From Xiphias gladius (lineage: Eukaryota > Chordata > Actinopteri > Istiophoriformes > Xiphiidae), in contig NC_053415.1 of assembly GCF_016859285.1 (NCBI RefSeq), positions 17,121,001 to 17,185,000 on the forward strand: DNA of 64,000 bases. The letters are read 5' to 3'. Numbering within the stretch: the stretch's first letter is position 1; every line of letters starts with the position of its first letter. Positions 55,301-64,000 of this stretch are shown here, in pieces. Position numbers and translations under genes: made by a program. Below the pieces are notes generated by a model. It did not search any database. It saw only the letters and a list, made by a program, of their open reading frames with translations, and had not been told where the DNA came from.

Positions 55301-57157
55301 ATCTCAGGCTCACAGCCACATTAAAATATATATCACATTGTTGCAACAAGCGGTTAAAAACTCAACGTGAGGAGAGGAATTGCTTCAAGCGTTCAGTTTA
55401 TCTAAATGTACTGGAATCTAGTCATACAGAGAGTATTGGTTTGAGGGGGCTGGGTTTTAAGATGTCCACCACTGGCAGGCATGTTCACCCAGCACTGCAG
55501 CAGCTCGTAGTGGGTAGAGTGGAGTAGAATAAAAAAACATAATAAAGTGATGTAATAATATAACATATTATAACAGTATCATATTATATTATAACAGTAC
55601 ATTATAATATCATGACATATTATAACAGTAAGCTTTTGACACCATTTTCTTCAAACTTTATTTTCTTTCCCAGTACTGAACCCCGCAGGAACACAGTTTT
55701 ACAAAAATTCTCACTTGTTCACCACAGTCGTGTTTGCTTCCACTGTACATACATTTAAGTGCCAGTAAGAGCCAGTAAGTATTTTGTTGGTGTCTGTGTC
55801 ATAACAAAACTGTTTTCTAATTCTAAAAAGTTTGACTGCCAGAGTTCTAAGTACTTTATACTAGTTAGACTTAGTAGTACAGAGGTGGTACGAGTACATA
55901 CCGTACTTTGTTGTACAATTAGTACCAGATCTAAATACTTCAAATGCTGATGAATCCTACTGGGTACTTTACATATTAACGACACATATTTTTCAGAGAT
56001 TTTTGTGTGTTTAATCATGTTCTACAAACTTAAGTGTAAATGATACTTTCTGTGTCCACACTGACCCTCCACATGCAGCCCAAAACGTATGACCATGTGG
56101 CACTAAAGTGCCAAATAACATCAACTAGGCCAGGGCCACGTGGACACATCATTAATTTGCCAGTTCTAAATACATTTTCATTGCTACTGAGTGATTAGCA
56201 TTAGGCATTTCTTTTTATCATTCCCTGATAGATACTTAATCCCCTGCATGTCAAAATACAAGACAGTTTTTCATGGTAAATTAGAAAGATTCATTTTGTG
56301 AATTCTCTGAACTAATAAAGCAATTGCCGCTCACATACACATAACAGCAGCAGAGGAGCAGGGAGTTCATACACTAAGAAATGTGTGCTCGTGCCCACAA
56401 ATTGACTTAGACTGACCGTTAGTCTTGTTAATATCAGTACCTCAGGTCCTCATCACCCCACCCCTGCAGTGGCGTGGATGGAGTACATCTGGTCCCCAGA
56501 TGTTGTATCTGAGTATAATGCATGTATAATGGAAAAAATTACTCACATATTAGGGGGTCAAAAGTTTTTGTTACATTTAATTCACCCTCCTCTTTTACTC
56601 TGCTCTCCCGTACAGATGTGAAGAATGGCCTGGCGTCCACTGTGTCTAATGGTAGTGATGAGGGAGACGGTTGCTACGTTAATGTCGTCCAGCGGCCGCA
56701 CTCGATGGAGATGTCCACCATGGCTGCATCGGGCAGGGCAGTCAAGGCAGAGCGGCCACGCAGCAACACATCTGAGGCCAAACTGGAGGCCAAGAAGCGA
56801 GTCATCCGCATGCTGGTGGTAATTGTTGCCCTGTTCTTTCTCTGCTGGATGCCAGTGTACTGTGCCAACACCTGGCGGGCCTTTGACGACGACTCTGCCA
56901 AACACGCCCTCTCAGGGGCCCCCATCGCTTTCATCCATTTGTTGTGCTACACCTCTGCATGCGTCAACCCAATTATTTACTGCTTCATGAACACACGTTT
57001 CCGCAAAGCTCTGCTTGCCACGTTCTCGTGCTGCGCCGCACCTTGCCATCGTCGTCGTCGTGGTGCGCTACGGGACAACGAGGAGGATGTTATGGCGATG
57101 GGAGCGTCCATGTCCAAGTTCAGTTACACTACAGTCAGCACCATGGGAACCTGCTGA
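35189..57157 (+). CDS. cckbr: Gastrin/cholecystokinin type B receptor-like GPCR, 5 coding exons, 448 aa
   Basis: Exons: 35189-35351, 46119-46370, 49739-50000, 52665-52792, 56616-57157; 1347 nt, 448 aa (human CCKBR 447 from memory). It is a class A receptor for CCK/gastrin peptides, Gq-coupled in the family. Visible features are N-terminal sequons NET, NGS and NIT; TM1 with GN (N76); LAVSD (D104) in TM2; the TM3 cysteine C131 paired with C213 of extracellular loop 2; ERY (155-157); CWMP (345-348) in TM6; NPIIY (386-390) in TM7; and a palmitoylation-type CC at 407-408. The choice of B over A rests on ERYSAIC, CRHKWPLAMAEQTW in loop 2 and the DGCYV block of loop 3. Teleosts have two cckbr copies and I cannot tell which this is. 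The first intron is 10.8 kb. Intron positions match the five-exon vertebrate CCK receptor plan. Confidence 0.92.
35967..36235. mobile_element. MITE-like element with CCTCCGCCAAGG / CCTTGGTGGAGG ends
   Basis: The left end CACCTCCGCCAAGGAGG and the right end CCTTGGTGGAGGTCTG are inverted repeats. The interior CAGCAGGATTATGCAAAACG matches a very common fish non-autonomous DNA element. It lies in cckbr intron 1. Confidence 0.65.
38755..38903. repeat. Palindromic MITE-like hairpin
   Basis: GATCCTGTATGTTGTTATAA on the left pairs imperfectly with TTATTATAACACACAGGATA on the right. The middle is rich in short GAGAA/TTCTC and CAAAATAATGA motifs. Confidence 0.55.
39122..39276. repeat. Compound inverted repeat around a TA-rich core
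   Basis: CCACAACCTTAAAAC (39122-39136) pairs perfectly with 39146-39160. GTTGTGGTTGAATGGTGT (39154-39171) pairs perfectly with 39259-39276, across a TG/TA-rich loop with an (AT)n run at about 39216-39252. Confidence 0.85.
40236..40540. repeat. Fish interspersed repeat, second copy
   Basis: It begins AAAGGAATAGTTTGATATTT and ends near TATTTCCCAAAATGATTAAC, which are inverted ends. It contains GCTTAGCATAAAG and a GGAGGCTT...AAGCCTCC hairpin at about 40418-40440. It is related to the repeat at 10165-10790. Confidence 0.55.
41395..41570. repeat. Dispersed repeat, copy A
   Basis: GAGTTGGTGGAGACCAAAAA followed by AGCTAAAAGAAAGTGAATAT and ATGATATGTCAATGTCACTG matches the segment at 60945-61130. 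Confidence 0.7.
44699..45440 (+). repeat. Tandem array of tRNA-like units
   Basis: Six diverged units begin near 44702, 44831, 44958, 45100, 45196 and 45320. The best units read TAGCTCAGGGTGTTAGA (box A-like), then CTGCTTTGAAGTTCTGAGG, then GTGGGTTCGGTCC or GAGTTCAATCC (box B-like), about 60 nt apart end to end. Between units is a related spacer with AGACTCAAAGGCTCTAA-type sequence. These look like tRNA-derived heads repeated in tandem rather than dispersed SINEs. Functional tRNA genes are unlikely because the acceptor stems are not intact. Confidence 0.7.
48685..48782 (+). repeat. Fragment of the ACTTAAGTA-type fish repeat
   Basis: GGAGTAAAAAGTACAATATT and GAGTAAATGTACTTAGTTA correspond to the right end of the repeat at 30277-31775. 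Confidence 0.6.
49326..49384. repeat. (CA)n microsatellite in cckbr intron 2
   Basis: A CA run with a single CAGA interruption lies about 350 nt upstream of exon 3. Confidence 0.95.
50697..51110 (+). repeat. Copy of the ACTTAAGTA-type fish repeat
   Basis: It begins CAGTGGTGGAAGGAGTATTT and continues through TACTTAAGTAAAAGCAAA and CACTGCATCATATTTTATCG to GGAGTAAAAAGTATGATATT. The distal end is missing. It lies in cckbr intron 3. Confidence 0.65.
52793..56615 (+). other. cckbr intron 4
   Basis: This 3.8-kb intron contains no gene. If retained, translation would run 29 codons past exon 4 and stop at 52879-52881. Confidence 0.7.
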
Positions 57158-58241
57158 GGCAGATGGATTCAGGCACCATCCATGAGAGACAGTTACTACG
57201 GCAACACCGCGCCCCACATCCTTTGTCTTTAGGCCAACTGCTCACAGGGACCGTAATGTGGAGTGGAAAAAACAGGCCATGTAATGTAGCAGTATAGTAG
57301 AAGCTTCACGTATGTCTGTGAGTAAAGTTAAGTAGGGATTATTTAATGACACCCACGCTAACAGTGTAAATACCCCCATAGCTATATTGAAAAAGCACAA
57401 AAAACTAGAGTAGACACAGTGGTCACAGTGGACCAAGACAAATTATTTAGATAGATATTTACAGCAGGGGGTGTGTGTGGTGTGTGTGTGTAGCGTTATT
57501 GCAGAAGATATGAGTAGTGGTGAGCTGTATGATATGTGAAGGAGGCAGTCTTGATAACTTAGTAGTCATTATATAGCTATAAAAATAGTGTTTACTATTC
57601 TGCTGTCAGTTGTTGAATGTTTATCCGTTGTTCATATTGGTATTCTACCGCCTTGTGGACTAAGTGCCTGCTACTAAATACTATGTTGTATTTGTCTGCT
57701 GCTCATTTTGCCTCATTCATTATGGGTGACCATAATCACAAGCAAGTTTTAACCTGAGGGGCTTGGATGTAGAGTTTAAAGCCTCAAAAGATCTTCTAAG
57801 CAAACTGATGATCCGCCTCAGAAGTTAGGAATTTCCTCCAGATGGGAACTCATAAATTAGTAGGTTGTATGTTCTACACGGCTTCAAGGTTTGCAGAAAA
57901 AACGTCGGGGGTATAAACCGTTTACAGTACATGGGCAGTGGTGATATATTGTGTTGTGATTGTAAACTGTAATGCTAGCCACTTAGTTTTTAGAGACCGA
58001 TTTTTCTCAGTATGCTGCGATGTTTGTTTGTGTTGTGTCCTTGCCGCTCAATACAATAGCAAATAAGACAAGATTGTCTTGACACTTTGAACTGTACTCA
58101 CCACTTTGAGGAGGATATCTGGAAACAAATGTGAGCTATTTTAAGAGACTATTTAACGCCCCCTACATTATTATAGTCCTGTTACCATGGTAGAAAAACT
58201 CCATAAACCCCCCTGAGTACAAAAGAAAGAACAAAAAGGAT

Positions 58242-58258
58242 AATAAAAATAGAATAAA
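58242..58258 (+). terminator. Candidate cckbr poly(A) signals
   Basis: Two AATAAA hexamers at 58242-58247 and 58253-58258 lie about 1.1 kb after the cckbr stop, at the end of a stretch with no other gene. An alternative lies near 59463. Confidence 0.45.
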
Positions 58259-58259
58259 G

Positions 58260-61200
58260 TCTGATGAAGTCACTAGGAGCAGGTTCAATTTTCGCAGGGA
58301 AAAATTATGACTTTTTAAAGGCTGTCTTTGGATGTTATATATTAGATTGAATTATTTAGAGTATATTATGGCCAGGACACTTTTAAGTACATATATGTAG
58401 GTATACAGTATTTTGTTTCTTTTTAATACATACTAATTGAAATGACAAAACAAGTGACCATATTTTGAAATGCTAATGTATTGTGCACCGTAATTAGGTT
58501 CATGGTACAGTGTCAGTAGATTGTAGCTTAGAGCTGCAAAGTACACAGACAACCCACCACAGCTCCTAAGTCCAATAACACCAGCTATTCCCTCTATTGC
58601 TGAGTCAAAAAAGTTTTTTTTACGGCTTATGAACAGTCTAATTTACCTCTCTAAATCTAGAGGCCTCGTGGGTAAAAGCTTATTTATGACACTAAATTCA
58701 AGCCAACCTAAACTGTGTTTAGAGTAGGACAGGAACAAGTTTTGGTTTTTTTTTTCCTACCAAGTAATTTATGTGATTAAACTTATTCATGCTAATTTGG
58801 TTGGCTGAATAATAGTCTTGGATGGGTAGGTGTTAATCTGTTAGTCACTAGTCAGTAGTGTGATTTTTTTTGCCTTTGCGTTAAGTATGTAGTGCTCGGT
58901 GAAGCCAAAACTTAATTATTATTAAAACATACCAAGCAACTCATTTGACTCATAATGACATAATTTATGATCCAAACACGAGGATCACGTTAAGGCTAAA
59001 ACAAGGAGACACATGTTGTGCATTAGCTTATACCTACAGCAAATGTAACCTATGTTATATTTGTTACCATATACGTATTGTATGAAAATATCGAAGAGTG
59101 ATTTTCAGGAACAATAAGTTCACTGCAGCCTTACAGCCTTTTAACAGAGGAAACAATAGGATCAAGTACTGTCCCTGTTTAGCTCACCTGCAGGCTACAG
59201 AACGGCAGCCAGGTTCCGTCAGGCCCTGTCTAGCATGCCTGACTCTGGCTCCCACACTCACCTTGCAGTAATTGTGTTACGACCTAAACCCTGCCAGGCT
59301 GAGAGGATGAGCATATTTCACCGATTGCACCCAAGCACAATGCTGTCAGTCTCTCACCTAATAGATGTATGACCTACACTTGAGAGCGTTTTTTTCAAAG
59401 ACTCTACATCAGCCTGCAGCTTTTGTGGTTTAATGTGTACTCTCTTCCCTTTGTGTATAAAAAATAAATCATACTGCAGGAGACTACATGGCAGTAAGGC
59501 AGAGAATTTTATCAGCTGAAACCTCAATCTGTGTTATAGAATGACTATCAAGTGACAACCTTGGCGACATACCTAAACTAGGACAATAAAATCTTATGCT
59601 TATGTGCTAATCAATTAGTATCTGCTACTCCTGCGCCTCTATATTTAATACCGGGACACATCCTTACCTTCACACATGTCTAGTGTAGAGAATAGGACAA
59701 AGCCCCATCATCTTTAAAACACAAGAGGCACACACTCATCTAGCTGCTGATGTGTCTGGGCTCGATGACCTCTGTGCTGCATAACGCAGAGTGATGAAGC
59801 CTTTGTATGTATGGCTTTGATCTTAAATATGCACATAAACTAAAATCAAAGTGAGATAGACTGTGTTTTTTAAACCCAATTCCCCCCTAATCTTTCAGTC
59901 CCATTGTTAAATTCTGGAAAAGGAGATATTTCTTAATGTGAATGAGGTTCTCCTGCAGTAAATAGCAGCGAGGAGGCATTTGTGGGTCTGCTTTTAGCAT
60001 TTCACAGCTAGACGAATACTATAATGCAGCCGTCTCTGATGTTGTTTATGAGTGACACTTGGAAAGTGTTTTTTTCTGGAAAGCTGTGAGAGGCTGATTT
60101 CCCTGTGGTGTCACAGAGGCCGTTTGACGTTATGACTTGCTCCCCACCTCATTTAGTCGCCACAAACACAAACGCTAACCAGAGTACTCCAGCTTAAACT
60201 GGTTATTATGCACTTGCTCACAGCCAATTACAGCCAGATGCCAATAATTAGTTCTCTTCCTTCTTCACAAAATTAATACCGGCCATGAAAATGAAAATAC
60301 CTGTGATGATAAATTCTCAGTAGATAGTGGCTGAATGTCTAATTAGCATATTCCACTTACGTAGTATAGTTAAATGTCAGCGTGAACAGATGTACTAAAG
60401 GTTGCTGTAAATGCTACCTTCAGTCCTCTTTGGAAAATGGTAAGTTGGTGTTTATATTCACAAGCTTCATGTTATATATAACATGTAGTCTTCAGTTAAA
60501 AATGGTGATGGCAGAAAATGGCTTCCTCAAAATCACACATACAGGAAAGTCATGCATCAGGGAATTTGATTTGTTTAAGGGCATAATATGGTCAGATGCA
60601 TATTTAAATGTCAGTTAAAGAGACATAGTAAAAAGAGAATTTAGAGATACAGAGAAATCCTTCATGCACAATATCCACAGATAGTGTTGCCCAGGGCTCC
60701 ATGATTTTAAAGCCACACCAATCAATATTTTTTATATTACCTAGGGATCAAATTACTATGTGTAATGTGGAAGGCATCAGTCATAAGGACCCACAGAGAA
60801 TTATCACCCATCTCCGCAGTTCAACTCGGCTCCTCAGAGAGTTTTTGCCTATATTGGATCACTGTTTTGGTTTTCTTGCCCACAGCTCCACTCTCATCAC
60901 ATGAGGCATCAGGCTGCTGTTTTCAGCAAACAATATATCCCTTAAGAGTTGGTGGAGACCAAAACAGAGCTAAAAGAAGAGTGAATATTGGACTTGGAGT
61001 CATTGGGAAACAGGAAATATGGCTCAAAATAATTACTAAAATTGCTCCTGTTTGATGTGAAAATAGGCAACTATTTGCTAATTTGTTAGTCATATAACTT
61101 ATATGAGGGGATAATATGTCAATGTTGTTTTTTAAGCTTGTAATATAACCCCAAAGAGATAAAACAAATCAATTACTGAAGCTTTAAGGTTAGGCTTGCA

Positions 61201-64000
61201 CTGACTAGTGAAGTAAATTTGAATGCTTTGAGCATAACAAGTGAAATTCCATTTACCTCTGCTGTATTCCAATGGCAGCAGAAAACTCATAGGCAAAAAT
61301 ACTAGAGACATCTGAGATATCTCAAAATCTGGAGAAATATTACTTATACTTACCAGGTATAATTGAGAATAAATAGTTGGTCCCTCGAAATTATAAACAT
61401 TGTCTCTACATACTGAGCATGTCAATCTTGCAGAATGAGAAAAATGAGACTCTTTAGGTTCAAGTACAAATGTTCTAATGTAAATGTTCTTATAATTAAC
61501 ACTACAGAGTGTGAGTACACAAAAAAATTATAAGAGAGGTAAAAGTGTCTCCACCACAGATTGTAAATGCAATTGACTGATCGCTATCAGGGACTCCTCT
61601 AACATTCACACAAGTAATCAATCCTGTTCAGTCAAGACAATGAGGTGGTCTATAAAATTACACGCCCTCACTCATCATTTTGATTATTATACCCCTGCTG
61701 CTGGTTAAACTACCCTCTCCTCTCCACAAAGACTAGCTGTTAGTGATTGTGTTGATTCATTTCTCCCACTTCCATCCTTACCTCCCCCTATTCTAGCTTC
61801 TTATTGTGACGTTTGATGATGGCATCTCTTACATTTAGCATTATGTGTGCCCAAATCGCAGCAAACTGTTTTTAGGGCTCTTTATTGGTTTCTCTGTTGA
61901 AACTCTTACCACTATTTGGATTGCAGAGCACCCTCATGAGCAGAGCCCGATCCTCCAAATAAAAGCCTAAACATTTGTCACAATACACAAGTGTTACTGA
62001 CAAATACTGCAGCTGTGCTCAGGTGGAGCGCTGCTGGAGAATGACAAGGACACTGTCGACGGGTGCTGCAGAGGAAGTCTCTGGGACGTAGGGGTTGGCA
62101 GTTTGAGTGGGGTCATAATTGTTTAATGTGAGCAAAGCTGATATTTGAGGAGTAAATTGCCTGACTGGGCAGCACTGCCAGGTGAATTCATGACAACTCA
62201 GCAGTATTGAGTTGATTAAACAACCCGTGGTTATCCAAATAGCAAATAAAACTTCTTGCCTAAATGCCCTGGCAATGTGAGATAGTTTAGATTCCCTACT
62301 TAATGTTTATTGTTGGGATTTCAATAGATTAGTGTTAAAATCAGCTTGCCATTATATGGGCAGGTATTTGATAATCATGGTAGTTTTAAAGTAAGATTTT
62401 TATTACTGACTGTATATTAAGGAAGATTAATTTTAATCATTCTTTGTCCCTTTTGCATGGCTGAATTTCCCTGTTGAGCTTTTGAGCTTTCAGTTAAGTA
62501 CAGTGCAGTGGCCTTATGCTGGAATAAATACTTAAATAGTTTTTAACTTTGGTAATTAGAAAAGCAACAGTATTAGGAATATGCATCGTGGGACCCAACC
62601 CTGTCTCCTAGAAATTATGTTTATATAGTACTAAACTGTTTTTCCAACTACGTCGTGATGGCAAACGTAACTGTTGCCTGGATTATGTTTAGAATGAATT
62701 AAGTGCTACAATTATGTACTGCAGCGGAGATACATGGAGGTGGTCTGGGTGGATGGAGGGTGTATAAAGCAAAGTCTGTGAAAGCAGGGACTGGGACTCA
62801 CATCCAGTGTGTCTAGGTTTAGGTAATAAAAGCACTTTATGTATGGTTAGGAAAGACTGTGGTATATCCCTAACCTTAACCAAGTGCTGCCAGTGTCTAA
62901 ACGTAACCATGCAAAAGTTTAATAGGGTACATATTATATTGCAAGATTAGATATTTTGGTGGACAGAGACAGTTTAATAGTTATATAAAAACATAATTTC
63001 TGGGAGACAACTAAACTAAAATAAGAAAGCATTAACTAGATTTTTATACAAGACCTCTCTACAAGAGGGCCAAACCATTAGGTAACAAAGTATGGCCTGC
63101 TGTGTTAATTGTACTTTTGTAGTGCAAATTCACAACAAATGTCAACAAATTTGCAATTAATCAAACTACCAAAGCTACACAGTGAATTTGGAGCTTTCAG
63201 GGTCTATGGAGGTCTGGAGTCCCAGGATAGTTGCCAGCTTTGCCCTTTTAATTACTTGTACACATTTGCTTAATAAAATGAGGAGCTCATATCTGGCATA
63301 ACAAATGTTTCATTGTCCCTTGAAAGAGCTAGAAAAAAGAAACACAATGCTGCCTTTTTTTTAAGGCTCTCATGAGCATCTTTGCTGTTGACTCATCAAG
63401 ATGAACAGAAAGGGCAGTTCTCAAGCAAATGCACATCAGTTTGCAGTCTGACTTATGTTTTAATATAGTCTTCAGGATTGTATAGTAATCAAGACGTATT
63501 AGTCATTTCAGCCATCATATTATGATCCATGTGGAATATAGAAATCATATTTTGGAACATAATGATGAGGATTAAAGACGGTGGCGTTTGAAAGTTAAGG
63601 ATCTGGGTATTGTCTCATTGATGTTGTTGTTTACTGTCTTTGGGGCGGATTTTAGGTTAGTGCGGCCAAATTGCTGTGAATGTCGGTGACAATATGTGGA
63701 GACACAAAAGCCTTCAGTAGGAAGAGGCAAATATAAATTGAAACCTCTTCTTGTCTGTACACATAGCTGCTCATCTGTATCATGAATATAAACATATTAT
63801 TCTGAATTGTACTGAAATCAGGTGTTAACAACATGAAATTAAATATCTTGTAGATTTGCTTATGTTCTGTAAAGGAAAGAGCTGATCTTGCGTTTCCGTG
63901 ACTTATAGTAGTGTGCCATGTTTCTAAGCAGCTTCTTCAGGCCGCGGGCTCAAATGGGATGAGCAGGGATGAAGGATTAGAGAAGCATACAAGGGCATAT
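58260..64000. other. 3' flank of cckbr without a recognised gene
   Basis: Apart from the repeat at 60945-61130, no exon, RNA gene or transposon could be supported. Parts at about 59190-59360, 60110-60360 and 61780-62070 look like single-copy sequence of more even base composition. Confidence 0.5.
60945..61130. repeat. Dispersed repeat, copy B
   Basis: AGTTGGTGGAGACCAAAACA with AGCTAAAAGAAGAGTGAATA and AATATGTCAATGTTG is the counterpart of 41395-41570. Confidence 0.7.

Noticed and set aside
56944..57297. 117-codon plus-strand frame overlapping the cckbr last exon
   Set aside because: It is an out-of-frame shadow of the receptor C-terminus and 3' UTR, without homology.
1..64000. CRISPR arrays, bacterial operons or phage genes
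   Set aside because: Intron-exon structure, vertebrate gene families and fish repeats show vertebrate nuclear DNA. No regularly spaced identical repeats of the CRISPR kind were found.

Overview
The window reads as a stretch of teleost (probably percomorph) nuclear genome. The genes are split into short exons with GT-AG introns, dinucleotide microsatellites are frequent, and interspersed repeats typical of spiny-rayed fish are common. The species cannot be named from the sequence. I could assemble four protein-coding genes exon by exon with consistent splice phases. No prokaryotic, organellar or CRISPR content was seen.

Layout: (1) 1-4.3 kb is intergenic DNA with repeats. (2) About 4.35-13.8 kb, minus strand, is a CD200/OX-2-like immunoglobulin-superfamily membrane protein. 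It is unusual in having two consecutive V-type Ig exons before the C-type exon and transmembrane exon. (3) 14.5-21.5 kb, plus strand, is gpr89 (Golgi pH regulator, GPHR): 14 exons giving 455 aa. It is probably head-to-head with the CD200-like gene, sharing an upstream interval of under 1 kb. (4) 21.6-28 kb, minus strand, is pdzk1 (NHERF3): 7 coding exons, 515 aa, four PDZ domains. It is tail-to-tail with gpr89, with candidate poly(A) signals about 70-140 bp apart. (5) 28-35 kb is intergenic and rich in nested repeats. (6) 35.2-58.3 kb, plus strand, is a gastrin/cholecystokinin type B receptor (cckbr-like): five coding exons, 448 aa, with a 10.8-kb first intron. (7) 58.3-64 kb is non-coding.

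The genes do not form a functional unit. They are a myeloid-inhibitory ligand-like surface protein, a Golgi anion channel, an epithelial PDZ scaffold and a neuropeptide GPCR, and they are simply neighbours.

Most notable observations: a tandem array of about six tRNA-like units (box A and box B visible, spaced about 96-142 bp) in cckbr intron 1; a (TG)46 tract forming the 3' splice region of gpr89 exon 8 and an (AC)18 tract beginning at the 5' splice site after exon 11; the double-V CD200-like architecture; an inferred GC-AG intron and a PPxY motif in pdzk1; and several nested or internally deleted transposons. Repeat-family recognition is from memory of common fish repeats, without a library search.
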